A DNA stretch of 64,000 nt from Tabrizicola sp. GTDB taxonomy: Bacteria; Pseudomonadota; Alphaproteobacteria; Rhodobacterales; Rhodobacteraceae. The stretch covers positions 124,001 to 188,000 of the forward strand of contig NZ_JAUCZH010000006.1 in assembly GCF_030373185.1 (NCBI RefSeq), written 5' to 3'. The notes beneath the pieces were generated by a model. It was not told the origin of the DNA. It saw only the letters and a program-made list of their open reading frames with translations, and made no database searches. A program made the position numbers and the translations under genes. Of the stretch, positions 1 through 8,335 are shown piece by piece; within the stretch, counting starts at the first letter, position 1; each line of letters opens with the position of its first letter.

Positions 1-1047
1 GCCGCGCACGGGCCGGGGCAGGGCCACCGGGCGGGCTGGGTCTTGCACGGCGTCTTCCGTGTGCAGCAATTCCACCAGCCGCTCGGTCGCCCCCGCAGCG
101 CGCTGCAATTCGCCCCAGATTTCCGAAAGCGCCCCCACCGCGCCCGCGACCATCACCGCGTAGATCACGAACTGGATCAGCTCGCCCACCGTCATCACCT
201 CGGCCCGCACATCCCGCGCGCCGACCCACAGAACGCCGACGATCCCGGCAAAGGTCAGGAAGATCACGATCACCGTCATCACCGCCCGCGTCCTGATCCG
301 GGTCTTGGCAGAGACGAAACTCTTTTCCGTCACATCGGCAAAGGCCGCCTGCGTGGCACGTTCATGGGTAAAGGCCTGCACCGTCTGAACCGAACTCAGC
401 GCTTCCGAGGCGGACCCGGAGGACGAGGCGATCCAGTCCTGATTTTCCCGCGACAGCCGCCGCAACCGTCGCCCCAGCACAATGATCGGCACCACGATGG
501 CCGGCACGATCAAGAGGACCAGCCCGGTCAGTTTGGTCGAGGTCAGGAACAAAAGGATCAGCCCGCCCACCAGCATCAGCAGATTGCGCAGCGCGATCGA
601 CACCGAAGACCCGATGACCGACAGGATCAGCGTGGTGTCGGTGGTGATCCGGCTCAGGACTTCGCCGGTCATGATCCGCTCGAAAAAGGCGGGCGACATG
701 CCCAGAACCCGGTCAAACAACGCACGGCGGATATCGGCCACCACCCGTTCGCCCAGCCGGGTGACAAGGTAATAGCGCAGCCCCGTCCCCAGCGCGAGCA
801 GCGCCGCAATGATCAGGGCGGCGGCAAAATACTGGTCCAGAAGTGCCGCATCGCCGGTGTTGAAGCCATCCACCACCCGGCGCACCGCCAAGGGCAGGAT
901 CAGGCTGACCGAGGCGGTCAGGACCAGCGCCATCAGCGCAAGGATCACCAGCCCGATGTAGGGCCGCATGAAAGGTGCCAGCCCGCGCAGCGCGCCAACC
1001 TGTTTCGACTTTGGCCGTTCTTCAGCCATCGTGGTCGTATCGGCCAT
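1..1047 (-). CDS. ABC transporter permease/ATPase (MsbA-like exporter), 5' part only
   Basis: The reverse strand encodes about 349 residues that run off the left edge of the window. What remains is the transmembrane domain of a half-size ABC exporter. After a short hydrophilic N-terminus (MADTTTMAEERPKSKQ) come several hydrophobic spans, with the family-typical segments GERVVADIRRALFDRVL and TGEVLSRITTDTT (coupling-helix region) and SVQTVQAFTHE. The ATPase half with Walker motifs lies outside the window. The start at 1047 is the first ATG after a purine-rich stretch; an in-frame ATG at 1029 is the alternative. Members of this family export lipids, peptides or drugs; the substrate cannot be told here. 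Confidence 0.9.
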   Translation of the reverse strand, partial: MADTTTMAEERPKSKQVGALRGLAPFMRPYIGLVILALMALVLTASVSLILPLAVRRVVDGFNTGDAALLDQYFAAALIIAALLALGTGLRYYLVTRLGERVVADIRRALFDRVLGMSPAFFERIMTGEVLSRITTDTTLILSVIGSSVSIALRNLLMLVGGLILLFLTSTKLTGLVLLIVPAIVVPIIVLGRRLRRLSRENQDWIASSSGSASEALSSVQTVQAFTHERATQAAFADVTEKSFVSAKTRIRTRAVMTVIVIFLTFAGIVGVLWVGARDVRAEVMTVGELIQFVIYAVMVAGAVGALSEIWGELQRAAGATERLVELLHTEDAVQDPARPVALPRPVRG

Positions 1048-1200
1048 GCGCCCCGTCCCCTTCGCCTGCGCGGTCAGGTTTAGTGCGGCGGGGCGAGGGC
1101 CACAAGCACCGCCTGACCGCGCCCGTCGGGCAAAGTGCCGCGCTGCCCCCTTTCCTGCGCCCCTGCCGCATGCCACGGTGCGGGCAAAGGAAGCTTTGCC

Positions 1201-2058
1201 ATGCCCGACGCCCTGCCACCTGACAGTCTGCCAGCCGACGCCCAGCACTTCACCGCCCCTGACGGCTGCCGCATCGCCTATCGTGACCAAGGCACAGGCC
1301 TGCCGCTTCTGTGTCTGGCCGGCCTGACCCGCAGCATGGCCGACTTTGATTATCTGGTCCCGCACCTGCCGCCCCTGCGCCTGATCCGCATGGACTACCG
1401 GGGCAGGGGGGCAAGTGACTGGACCGGGGCCGCGACCTATACCATCGAACAGGAAGCCAAGGACGTGCTGGCGTTGCTTGACCATCTGGGGGTGGAACAG
1501 GCCGCCATCCTTGGCACCTCACGCGGGGGGCTGATCGGGATGGTGCTGGGGGCTGTAGCGCGGGGAAGGGTGCTGGGCCTGTGCCTGAACGATGTTGGCC
1601 CGGAAATCGGGCGCGAGGGTCTGGAGCGTATCTTCGATTATGTCGGGCGCAATCCTGCGGGCAAAACCTACGAAGGCTTTGCCGAACGGCTGGCCAGAAC
1701 CCCCGGCTTTGCCAATGTTCCCGCCTCCCGCTGGCTGGACGAAGCGCGCAAGCTGGCCGTCGAAACCCCTGACGGCCTGCGCACCCGCTATGACCCCGCC
1801 CTGCGCGAGGCGTTCCTTGCCGCCTTCGAAGGCCCCCCGGTGGACCTGTGGCCCCTTTTCGACGCGCTGGCTGGACTGCCATTGGCGCTGATCCGGGGGG
1901 CGAACTCGGACCTGCTGACGCCAGAGACCACCGCGAAGATGCGCGTCCGCCGTCCTGACATGGCGTTTGCCGAAGTGCCGGACCGCGCCCACATCCCGTT
2001 TCTTGACGAACCCGAAGCCGTGGCGCTGATCCACAGCTTCCTGAAGGCGCTGCAATGA
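1201..2058 (+). CDS. alpha/beta hydrolase, first gene of a five-gene overlapping run
   Basis: This is a 285-residue soluble alpha/beta-hydrolase. It shows the nucleophile elbow GTSRGG (Ser near residue 107), the acid-loop region RGANSDLLTPE and the C-terminal histidine in DRAHIPFLDEPE, so the triad looks complete. A longer reading frame opens at 1135, but the ATG at 1201 follows AAAGGAAG at good spacing and gives the usual length. Its stop overlaps the next gene by 4 bases (ATGA), so the two are probably co-translated. The substrate is unknown; a lactonase or esterase is the likely class. Confidence 0.88.
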   Translation: MPDALPPDSLPADAQHFTAPDGCRIAYRDQGTGLPLLCLAGLTRSMADFDYLVPHLPPLRLIRMDYRGRGASDWTGAATYTIEQEAKDVLALLDHLGVEQAAILGTSRGGLIGMVLGAVARGRVLGLCLNDVGPEIGREGLERIFDYVGRNPAGKTYEGFAERLARTPGFANVPASRWLDEARKLAVETPDGLRTRYDPALREAFLAAFEGPPVDLWPLFDALAGLPLALIRGANSDLLTPETTAKMRVRRPDMAFAEVPDRAHIPFLDEPEAVALIHSFLKALQ

Positions 2059-3023
2059 CCGACATCGCCAGTATCACCGCCGCAGCCCAACGCCTGTCCG
2101 GCCACGTCCGGCAAACGCCCTTGCTGCACGCGCCGCTCTTGGACCGGGTGGCCGGGCGCCGGGTGCTGGTGAAGGCCGAGTGTCTGCAACTGACCGGCAG
2201 CTTCAAGGCGCGGGGCGGCTGGTCTGCCGTGTCTGCGCTTGACCCGCAGGCAAGGGCGCGCGGCGTGATCGCCTATTCCTCTGGCAACCACGCGCAAGGC
2301 GTGGCCCTGGCCGCCGCTCGCCACGGATCGCCCTGCGTGATCCTGATGCCGTCGGATGCGCCAGCGGTAAAGGTTGCCAATACCCGGGCCTATGGGGCCG
2401 AGGTGGTGCTTTACGACCGCGAGACCGAAAACCGCGACGCCATCGGTGCCACCCTTGCCGAAGCCCGGGGCCTGACGCTGATCAGGCCCTATGACGACCC
2501 GCAGGTCATCGCGGGGCAGGGGACCGTCGGCCTTGAACTTGCCGCGCAGGCGAACGTGGCAGGGGTGACCGATGCCCCGGTTCTTGTCTGCTGCGGCGGC
2601 GGCGGGCTTGCATCCGGCATCGCACTGGCGCTAAAGGCCTATGCCCCCGGCTTGACCGTCCATACCGCCGAACCCGCAGGATTTGACGACATGGCCCGTT
2701 CCCTTGCCGCCGGAACCCGCCTGAAGAACCCTGCCGCCACCGGGTCTGTCTGCGATGCAATCCTGACGCCCACGCCCGGCGAGTTGACCTTTCCCATCCT
2801 GCAACGCCTTGCCGGCCCCGGCCTTGTCGTCACCGACGATCAGGCATTGCAAGCCATGGCGCTGGCCTTCACCCATCTGCGGATCGTGCTGGAACCCGGC
2901 GGAGCGGTGGCCCTGGCCGCCGCCCTTTTCGCACCCGATCTGCCCGACACCGTGATCGCCGTTGCAACAGGTGGCAACGTCGACCCCGCCACCTTTGCCA
3001 CCGCCCTTTCCCGGTGCGCCTGA
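2055..3023 (+). CDS. PLP-dependent threonine/serine dehydratase family protein
   Basis: The 322-residue product is a fold-type II PLP enzyme. The Schiff-base lysine lies in SFKARGG near residue 51, and the phosphate-binding glycine loop reads CCGGGGLASG near residue 178. It is the length of a catalytic domain without a C-terminal ACT domain, which suggests a catabolic threonine/serine (or hydroxyaspartate) ammonia-lyase rather than the regulated biosynthetic IlvA. It sits between two alpha/beta hydrolases with overlapping stops and starts. It probably releases ammonia from a hydroxy-amino acid in the same pathway, but the substrate is inferred only from family. Confidence 0.88.
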   Translation: MTDIASITAAAQRLSGHVRQTPLLHAPLLDRVAGRRVLVKAECLQLTGSFKARGGWSAVSALDPQARARGVIAYSSGNHAQGVALAAARHGSPCVILMPSDAPAVKVANTRAYGAEVVLYDRETENRDAIGATLAEARGLTLIRPYDDPQVIAGQGTVGLELAAQANVAGVTDAPVLVCCGGGGLASGIALALKAYAPGLTVHTAEPAGFDDMARSLAAGTRLKNPAATGSVCDAILTPTPGELTFPILQRLAGPGLVVTDDQALQAMALAFTHLRIVLEPGGAVALAAALFAPDLPDTVIAVATGGNVDPATFATALSRCA

Positions 3024-3799
3024 TGCTGGTCTGGCTGGACGATCTGCGCCTGAACGCCGAGCTGAGCGGGCCTGCAACCGCCCCGCCGGTGGTGTTGATC
3101 CACGGCCTTGGCCTTGACCTGCACTTGTGGGACGCGATCCTGCCCCGGCTTTCCCGCCACCGCCTCTTGCGCCTTGACCTGCGCGGCCACGGCCAGTCTG
3201 ACACCCCGGCCCCGCCTTACAGCATGGGCGCGCTGATCCGCGACACTGAACGGCTGATGCAGCATTTCGCCCTGAAAGACGCCGTGATCCTTGGCGCAGG
3301 CGAAGGCGGTCTTGTCGCCCAGGGCCTGGCGGTCAAGCGCCTTGATCTGGTCCGCGCGATGGTGCTGACCGGATCGGCCACGCGTTTCGGCAACCCCGAC
3401 CTCTGGCAACGCCGCATCGCCGCGCTGACTGCCCAAGGTGCGGACCTTGACGCCGAGGCTGCAACCCTCCTTGGCCCCCGCTGGCGCAGCCTGCCCGCCG
3501 CCAGTCAGGTGCAACAGATGCTGGCCCGCACCCGGACCGAGGGTTGGCTGGGCCTCGCCGCAGCTGTCGCCAATACCGATTTTTACCAGACCACCGCCAT
3601 GCTGACCTTGCCGACCCTGATCCTTGCGGGCGGCGATGACCGCAAGACCCCGCCCGACATGCAGCGCGAAACCGCAGATCTGGTTGCCGGGTCGGATTTC
3701 CACCTTCTGCCCGGTGCCAGCCATCTGGCCATGCTGACACATCCCCGGCCCTTCGCGGATGCCCTCTGCGCCTTCCTGACCCGGATAGCCCATGATTGA
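3023..3799 (+). CDS. alpha/beta hydrolase-fold protein lacking the nucleophile serine
   Basis: About 258 residues resemble PcaD-type 3-oxoadipate enol-lactonases, with LIHGLGLDLHLWD (oxyanion region), LRLDLRGHGQSD and the C-terminal GASHLAMLTHP histidine. The elbow that should read G-x-S-x-G reads GAGEGG: codons 3294-3308 are GGC GCA GGC GAA GGC, so the nucleophile position is glycine. The Asp region AGGDDRKTP and the His remain. The ATG at 3023 shares its A with the upstream TGA; an in-frame GTG at 3014 is an alternative. Either the protein uses another mechanism or it is a non-hydrolytic homologue. Confidence 0.85.
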   Translation: MLVWLDDLRLNAELSGPATAPPVVLIHGLGLDLHLWDAILPRLSRHRLLRLDLRGHGQSDTPAPPYSMGALIRDTERLMQHFALKDAVILGAGEGGLVAQGLAVKRLDLVRAMVLTGSATRFGNPDLWQRRIAALTAQGADLDAEAATLLGPRWRSLPAASQVQQMLARTRTEGWLGLAAAVANTDFYQTTAMLTLPTLILAGGDDRKTPPDMQRETADLVAGSDFHLLPGASHLAMLTHPRPFADALCAFLTRIAHD

Positions 3800-3807
3800 G
3801 AACACCC

Positions 3808-4533
3808 ATGTCTGACCTTCTCCTCATCCACGGATCCTGCCACGGGGCCTGGTGCTGGGACGCGGTGATCCCCGCGCTCTCCCGGCTTGGCGTCAGCGCC
3901 ACCGCGATCGACCTGCCCGGCCGTGACGGCAGCCCCACCACGCTGGGCGACTACGCCCGCGCGATCCTTGCCGCCGCCAGCCCCGGCACCGTCCTTGTCG
4001 GCCATTCTGCCGGCGGCTACGCCATCACCGCCGCAGCCGAGGCAGCCCCCAGCCGCTTTGCCGGCCTGATCTACCTTTGCGCCTATCTGCCCGCCTCCGG
4101 CCAAAGCCTTGCCGACATGCGCCGCGCCGGGCCGTCGCAACCCCTGCTTCCCGCGATCCGCATGGGGCAGGACCGGATCAGCTTTACCGTCGATCCGGCA
4201 CTTGCCGCGGCAGTCTTCTACCACGACTGCCTGCCCGAGGTCGCTGCCGCCGCCACCGCCCAGCTTTGCCCGCAACCGGTGACCCCGCAGGAAACCCCGC
4301 TTTGGCCCAAGGCCGCGCAGTCCCTCCCGCGGCACTACATCGTCTGCCAGCAGGACCGCGCCATCCCGCCCGAGTATCAGGCCCGGATGGCCCAGGCCCT
4401 GCCGCCAGAAGCGATGACATCCCTTGAGGCGAGCCACTCGCCCTTCCTGTCGATGCCAGATCAGCTTGCGGCCCGACTTGCAGAAATTCTGCACAAGATC
4501 CGCCATGGATCACCACATGAGGCCAAAGGTTGA
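3808..4533 (+). CDS. alpha/beta hydrolase of the EstC / plant methylesterase-like group
   Basis: The 241-residue protein begins MSDLLLIHGSCHGAWCWD, the typical opening of small esterases related to plant methylesterases and hydroxynitrile lyases. The elbow is GHSAGG (Ser near residue 71), the acid lies in QQDRAIP and the histidine in EASHSPFLS, so the triad is intact. An in-frame TTG at 3796 would overlap the previous stop, but the ATG at 3808 starts directly at the first beta strand. It is the third hydrolase in the run and the most credible catalytic member. Its end overlaps the MFS gene. Confidence 0.86.
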   Translation: MSDLLLIHGSCHGAWCWDAVIPALSRLGVSATAIDLPGRDGSPTTLGDYARAILAAASPGTVLVGHSAGGYAITAAAEAAPSRFAGLIYLCAYLPASGQSLADMRRAGPSQPLLPAIRMGQDRISFTVDPALAAAVFYHDCLPEVAAAATAQLCPQPVTPQETPLWPKAAQSLPRHYIVCQQDRAIPPEYQARMAQALPPEAMTSLEASHSPFLSMPDQLAARLAEILHKIRHGSPHEAKG

Positions 4534-5771
4534 CAGTTTCGAACATCGGCCCGGCAAACAGCCGCCTTGCCCTCACCTTCATCCTGACGACTGTCACGCT
4601 GGATGCCATCGGCATCGGCCTGATCTTTCCGGTCATGCCCGATCTGATCCAAGAGGTGACAGGCCGCCCCCTTTCCGAGGCCGCGCTCTGGGGTGGCGTC
4701 CTCGCCGCCGCCTTTGCGGTCATGCAGTTTCTGTTCGGCCCGGTCATCGGCGCGCTGTCCGACCGCTTTGGTCGCAGGCCGGTGCTGCTTTTGTCGCTGG
4801 CCGTGATGGCGGCGGATTATCTGGTCATGGCGCTGGCCGGTTCGATCTGGCTTCTCCTTGCCGCACGCCTGGTCGCGGGGATCACGGCGGCAACCTTTGC
4901 CACGGCGGGGGCCTATATCGCCGACTTCACACCCCCAAACGAACGCGGCCGGCGCTTCGGGCTCATCGGAGCGGGCTTTGGGGTCGGCTTCGTCCTTGGC
5001 CCGCTGATCGGCGGGCTATTGGGAGCAATCGATTCCCGCGCACCCTTCTACGCGGCCGGGGCGCTTGCGCTGGCAAACATGGCGTTTGGCTATTTCGTCC
5101 TGCCCGAAACCGTGACCGACGCCACCCGCCGCCCTTTCGCCCTTGCCCGCGCCAACCCCCTTGGGGCGCTGCGTGCGCTTGACCGCCTGCCGGGCCTGCG
5201 CCTGATCCTTGCCACCTACCTCATCCTCGGTATCGCGATGAACGTCTACCCAACCGTCTGGGCCTATTTCGGTCAGGCCCGCTTTGGCTGGGACAGCACG
5301 ATGGTTGGCGTCTCGCTTGCGATCTACGGGGTCTCCTTCGCCGTTGGTCAGGCAATGCTGGTCGGCCCCCTGATCCGCCGCTTTGGCGAGCACCGCGCCG
5401 CGCATTACGGGATGTGGGTCAACGTGGTCACCCTTGTCGGCCTCGGCCTCGTCGTCTCCCCCGTTCTGGCGCTGATGCTGACCCCGGTCACGGCCCTTGG
5501 CGGCGTTGTCACGCCTGCCTTGCAGGCCATCGCCTCCCGTGCGACGCCCGCCAATGCCCAGGGCGAGCTGCAAGGCGTCTTCGCCAGCTTGAACGCCATC
5601 GCCATGATCACCGCGCCCTTGATCATGACCACGACCTTCGCCACCTTCACCGGCCCGACCGCGCCTGTCTTCGCCCCCGGCGCGCCCTTCCTTCTTGCTG
5701 CAACCCTGATGCTTGCCTGCATTGCCCTTCATGTCCTCGGACACCGACTGCGACCAGTTCGGTCGCAATGA
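4530..5771 (+). CDS. MFS transporter, TCR/Tet-like exporter
   Basis: This 413-residue membrane protein has about 12 hydrophobic spans and resembles class TetA efflux pumps. It shows DAIGIGLIFPVMPDL in helix 1, the MFS motif A GALSDRFGRRPVLL between helices 2 and 3, and the antiporter motif C region GFGVGFVLGPLIGGLLG in helix 5. The only sensible start is TTG at 4530, which overlaps the upstream stop as TTGA, so translation is probably coupled. Placed last in the hydrolase/dehydratase run, it may export the product or the toxic substrate of that pathway. Drug specificity cannot be inferred. Confidence 0.87.
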   Translation: MTVSNIGPANSRLALTFILTTVTLDAIGIGLIFPVMPDLIQEVTGRPLSEAALWGGVLAAAFAVMQFLFGPVIGALSDRFGRRPVLLLSLAVMAADYLVMALAGSIWLLLAARLVAGITAATFATAGAYIADFTPPNERGRRFGLIGAGFGVGFVLGPLIGGLLGAIDSRAPFYAAGALALANMAFGYFVLPETVTDATRRPFALARANPLGALRALDRLPGLRLILATYLILGIAMNVYPTVWAYFGQARFGWDSTMVGVSLAIYGVSFAVGQAMLVGPLIRRFGEHRAAHYGMWVNVVTLVGLGLVVSPVLALMLTPVTALGGVVTPALQAIASRATPANAQGELQGVFASLNAIAMITAPLIMTTTFATFTGPTAPVFAPGAPFLLAATLMLACIALHVLGHRLRPVRSQ

Positions 5772-5813
5772 GGGATGCATGCCGCCCATTTTGTCCCTAA
5801 CTTCCTCTCTGCG

Positions 5814-5852
5814 CAAATATCCCACGGGGGTGCGGGGGTGTGAAACCCCCGC
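5814..5852. repeat. intergenic palindromic repeat, copy 1
   Basis: Between the MFS gene and the enolase-family gene lies a sequence with CAAATATCC followed by two G-tracts and a hairpin (GCGGGGG / CCCCCGC, loop TGTGAAA). A near-identical block occurs in reverse orientation at 19498-19537. The shared order is CAAATATCC, CGGGGGT, CGGGGGTG, then AACCCCCG. It may be a REP-like or attenuator element. There is no T-run, so it is not a classical terminator. Confidence 0.6.
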
Positions 5853-5879
5853 CGCACCGACAGCCGGAAAGACCACGCC

Positions 5880-7118
5880 ATGAAACTGAAGCACCTCGAA
5901 ATCTTCATCGTCGCGCCGCCCTTTCCGGGTTGGGGCGGCCGCTACTGGATCTTCCCCAAGCTGACCACCGATACCGGGATCGTCGGCTACGGCGAATGCT
6001 ACGCCTCCACCGTTGGCCCCAAGGCCATGCAGGCTGTCATCGAAGACGTGTTCGAACGCCACATGCTCGGCGAAAACCCCGAAAACATCGAACTGATGTT
6101 CCGCCGCGCCTACTCCTCCGGCTTCACCCAGCGGCCTGATCCCACCGTGATGGGCGCATTTTCCGGGCTGGAGATTGCGTGCTGGGACATCCTCGGCAAG
6201 GCCCGCAACCGCCCGGTCTGGGCGCTTCTGGGCGGCAAGATCAACGAGCGGATCCGCAGCTACACTTACCTCTACCCGGCGCCGGGACAGGAATCGGCCG
6301 AATTCTGGGTTGATCCCGACGCTGCCGCCGCCGCAGCCGTCCGCTTCATGAACGCGGGCTTCACCGCGGTGAAGTTTGACCCCGCCGGCCCCTATACCAT
6401 TCGCGGCGGCCACGAACCCGCCATGTCCGACATCACCCGCAGCGTCGCCTTCTGCAAGGCGATCCGCGAAGCGGTGGGCGACCGGGTCGACCTTCTCTTC
6501 GGCACCCATGGCCAGTTCTCCACCCCCGGCGCCATCCGCATGGGCCGCGAGTTGGAACCCTACAACCCGCTCTGGTACGAAGAACCGATCCCGCCAGACA
6601 ACTTCCTGGAGTTTGCCGAGGTCGCCAAATCCGTCCGCGTCCCCCTCGCCACTGGCGAACGCATGACGACCAAGGCCGAATTCGGCACCCTTCTCCGCGC
6701 CGGCGGCGTCAAGATCCTGCAACCGGCGCTGGGCCGGGTGGGCGGCATCTGGGAGGCCAAGAAGATCGCGGCCATGGCCGAGATCTTCAACGCCCAGATG
6801 GCCCCGCATCTTTACGCCGGTCCCGTCGAATGGGCGGCCAACGTTCACTTCGCCGCCTCGATCCCGAACCTTCTGATCGCTGAGACGATCGAAACCGGCG
6901 GTGCCTTCCACCTGAAGCTGATCAAGAACTCGATCAAATGGGAAGACGGCTACATCATCCCGCCCGACGCCCCCGGCCTTGGCATCGAGTTTGATGAAGA
7001 CCTCGCCCGCGCGCATCCCTTCACCGGCACCGGGTTGCACCTTCAGATGCAAGAGGCACCTTGCGACTATCGCCACGGCAACCGCTTCGAAGGCGGCGCG
7101 CCGTCAGCGAAGACCTGA
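5880..7118 (+). CDS. enolase-superfamily (mandelate racemase/muconate lactonizing) sugar-acid dehydratase-like protein
   Basis: The 412-residue protein has the N-terminal capping domain and the C-terminal barrel of the MR/MLE family and is closest in layout to galactonate dehydratase. It shows GLEIACWDILGKA, LEPYNPLWYEEPIPP (Glu ligand), PLATGER (Glu ligand), GGVKILQP and APH near residue 315. The third-strand motif that should supply an Asp ligand (DxHG) reads FGTHGQ, so that ligand is Gly while the catalytic His is kept. The start ATG has no strong SD. A sugar-acid dehydratase or isomerase role is likely; the substrate is not known. Confidence 0.85.
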   Translation: MKLKHLEIFIVAPPFPGWGGRYWIFPKLTTDTGIVGYGECYASTVGPKAMQAVIEDVFERHMLGENPENIELMFRRAYSSGFTQRPDPTVMGAFSGLEIACWDILGKARNRPVWALLGGKINERIRSYTYLYPAPGQESAEFWVDPDAAAAAAVRFMNAGFTAVKFDPAGPYTIRGGHEPAMSDITRSVAFCKAIREAVGDRVDLLFGTHGQFSTPGAIRMGRELEPYNPLWYEEPIPPDNFLEFAEVAKSVRVPLATGERMTTKAEFGTLLRAGGVKILQPALGRVGGIWEAKKIAAMAEIFNAQMAPHLYAGPVEWAANVHFAASIPNLLIAETIETGGAFHLKLIKNSIKWEDGYIIPPDAPGLGIEFDEDLARAHPFTGTGLHLQMQEAPCDYRHGNRFEGGAPSAKT

Positions 7119-7191
7119 CGGCAAGGCTGGCCGTGGCAACGCCGTCCGAATGGGCTCGATGCCCATGAGGACGGCGGCACTTTCGGGAAAG

Positions 7192-7268
7192 TGGCGGGCC
7201 CGGAAGGAATCGAACCCTCAACCTCGGACTTAGAAGGTCCTTGCTCTATCCAGTTGAGCTACGGGCCC
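7192..7268 (-). tRNA. tRNA-Arg (anticodon TCT)
   Basis: The reverse strand folds into a full cloverleaf. The acceptor arms are GGGCCCG and CGGGCCC with discriminator G and an encoded CCA. The anticodon loop is CTTCTAA, giving anticodon TCT (reads AGA). The T-loop is GGTTCGATTCC. The gene is 77 nt including CCA. Confidence 0.96.
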
Positions 7269-7300
7269 GCGCGATGCCTCTTTTGCGGCAAGGCCAAAGG

Positions 7301-7765
7301 TCAGGCAAGTATCTTTGTCATGAAGACCGAATTCGGGTCGTCCCAATACCCCTCGAACGGCGGGCAGTCCACGAAGCCGGCCCGCGCATACAGGGCGCGG
7401 GCGGCGACAAAGGTGGGCTGCACGCCGGTCTCCAGGCTCAGCCTTGCAAACCCGTCCGCCCGGGCCTCGGCCAGCAGATGGTCCAGCATCGCCTTGGAAA
7501 GCCCGCGCCCCCGTGCCTCGACCAGCACATGCATCGACTTGATTTCGGCGTGACCCGCGTCAATCCGCTTGAACGCCCCCATCGCCAGGGCCGCACCGTC
7601 TTCGCGCAGCACGAAGAACCGGATACCGGGGGCCGCCAACGCGCCCTTGTCCATCATGTGAATCGATTCCGGCGGGGTGTCGGCGTGCATGTCTGCCGTG
7701 TGGCGCTGGAACAAAAGCTCCAGGTCGGGGGTCAACGGGTGTTCTTCGGTGATCAGGAACGCCAT
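7301..7765 (-). CDS. GNAT family N-acetyltransferase
   Basis: The 154-residue protein carries a GNAT domain. IKSMHVLVEARGRGLSKAML contains the acetyl-CoA pyrophosphate-binding R-G-x-G/S segment (near residue 85), and ARALYARAGFVDCPPFEGY is the usual C-terminal motif B of small GNATs acting on free amino acids or small molecules. The ATG at 7765 lies one base after the stop of the complex I subunit gene, so it is probably translated by coupling; no clear SD precedes it. The acyl acceptor is unknown. Confidence 0.85.
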   Translation of the reverse strand: MAFLITEEHPLTPDLELLFQRHTADMHADTPPESIHMMDKGALAAPGIRFFVLREDGAALAMGAFKRIDAGHAEIKSMHVLVEARGRGLSKAMLDHLLAEARADGFARLSLETGVQPTFVAARALYARAGFVDCPPFEGYWDDPNSVFMTKILA

Positions 7766-7766
7766 G

Positions 7767-8078
7767 TCAGTGGGTCCAGACACCCCTGCGGTCGGTTGCG
7801 AAGTTTTCGCCATAACCGCGTGGCCGGATAATCGCACGGCGCGGTTTCGGGTCTTGCACGTCCGCCTCGATGCCCTTTTCCGCCGCGTAGGCCAGCGCCG
7901 CCTCCCGGCTGTCAAAGCGCAAGCGAACCTGCGCCTGAGTGTCCGAGGAAGACGTCCAGCCCATCAGCGGGTCAACCTCGCGTTCAGAGGCCGGTGCAAA
8001 TTCCAGCACCCATTGCTGGGTCTTGGCGGTCCCCGACTGCATGGCGGTTCTGGCTGGCTGATAGATACGAGCACGCAT
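7767..8078 (-). CDS. ETC complex I subunit, NDUFS4 family
   Basis: The 103-residue protein begins [16 protein letters not shown] and contains [37 protein letters not shown] and ends with [12 protein letters not shown]. This matches the NDUFS4 (18-kDa/AQDQ) accessory subunit of NADH:ubiquinone oxidoreductase that alphaproteobacteria share with mitochondria. It sits at the peripheral arm near the NADH-oxidising module. The start at 8078 has a GGGAG Shine-Dalgarno. It lies apart from any nuo operon, and it is followed one base later by the GNAT gene. Confidence 0.92.
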   Translation of the reverse strand: MRARIYQPARTAMQSGTAKTQQWVLEFAPASEREVDPLMGWTSSSDTQAQVRLRFDSREAALAYAAEKGIEADVQDPKPRRAIIRPRGYGENFATDRRGVWTH

Positions 8079-8335
8079 CGCAAAACTCCCGGCGTTTGGG
8101 ACGTTATCGATAAGGTTTCGGTAAAGCGCAAGCACGACCTTCAGTCGCAAAAGACTGTCGGCTGATCTTGGGGTGTGGGTGGGGTGGGGTAAGACCAGCC
8201 GACAGCTTCAGTTGCTGCTTGCCCGACCAAGCTGCCCGAAGCGCCAGCAAAATGCAACCATAAGATGAATGAAGAGATTAAAAAACACCCAAGAATGAAA
8301 TCTGCGGCTGTCTTCCGCAACCCGGTTCGCCATCG

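Noticed and set aside
5751-5767. A GCGACC/GGTCGC hairpin at the end of the MFS gene as a terminator
   Set aside because: It lies inside the coding end and has no T-run. It could help rho-dependent ending but is not supported.
5016-7076. A 686-codon open frame on the minus strand
   Set aside because: It lies opposite the MFS and enolase-family genes and has no recognised motif. Codon bias of the opposite strand explains it.
8079-8335. A possible short gene in the gap between the complex I subunit and the methyltransferase
   Set aside because: Only a 34-codon frame with no SD and no recognisable pattern is present, so I left the gap as intergenic.
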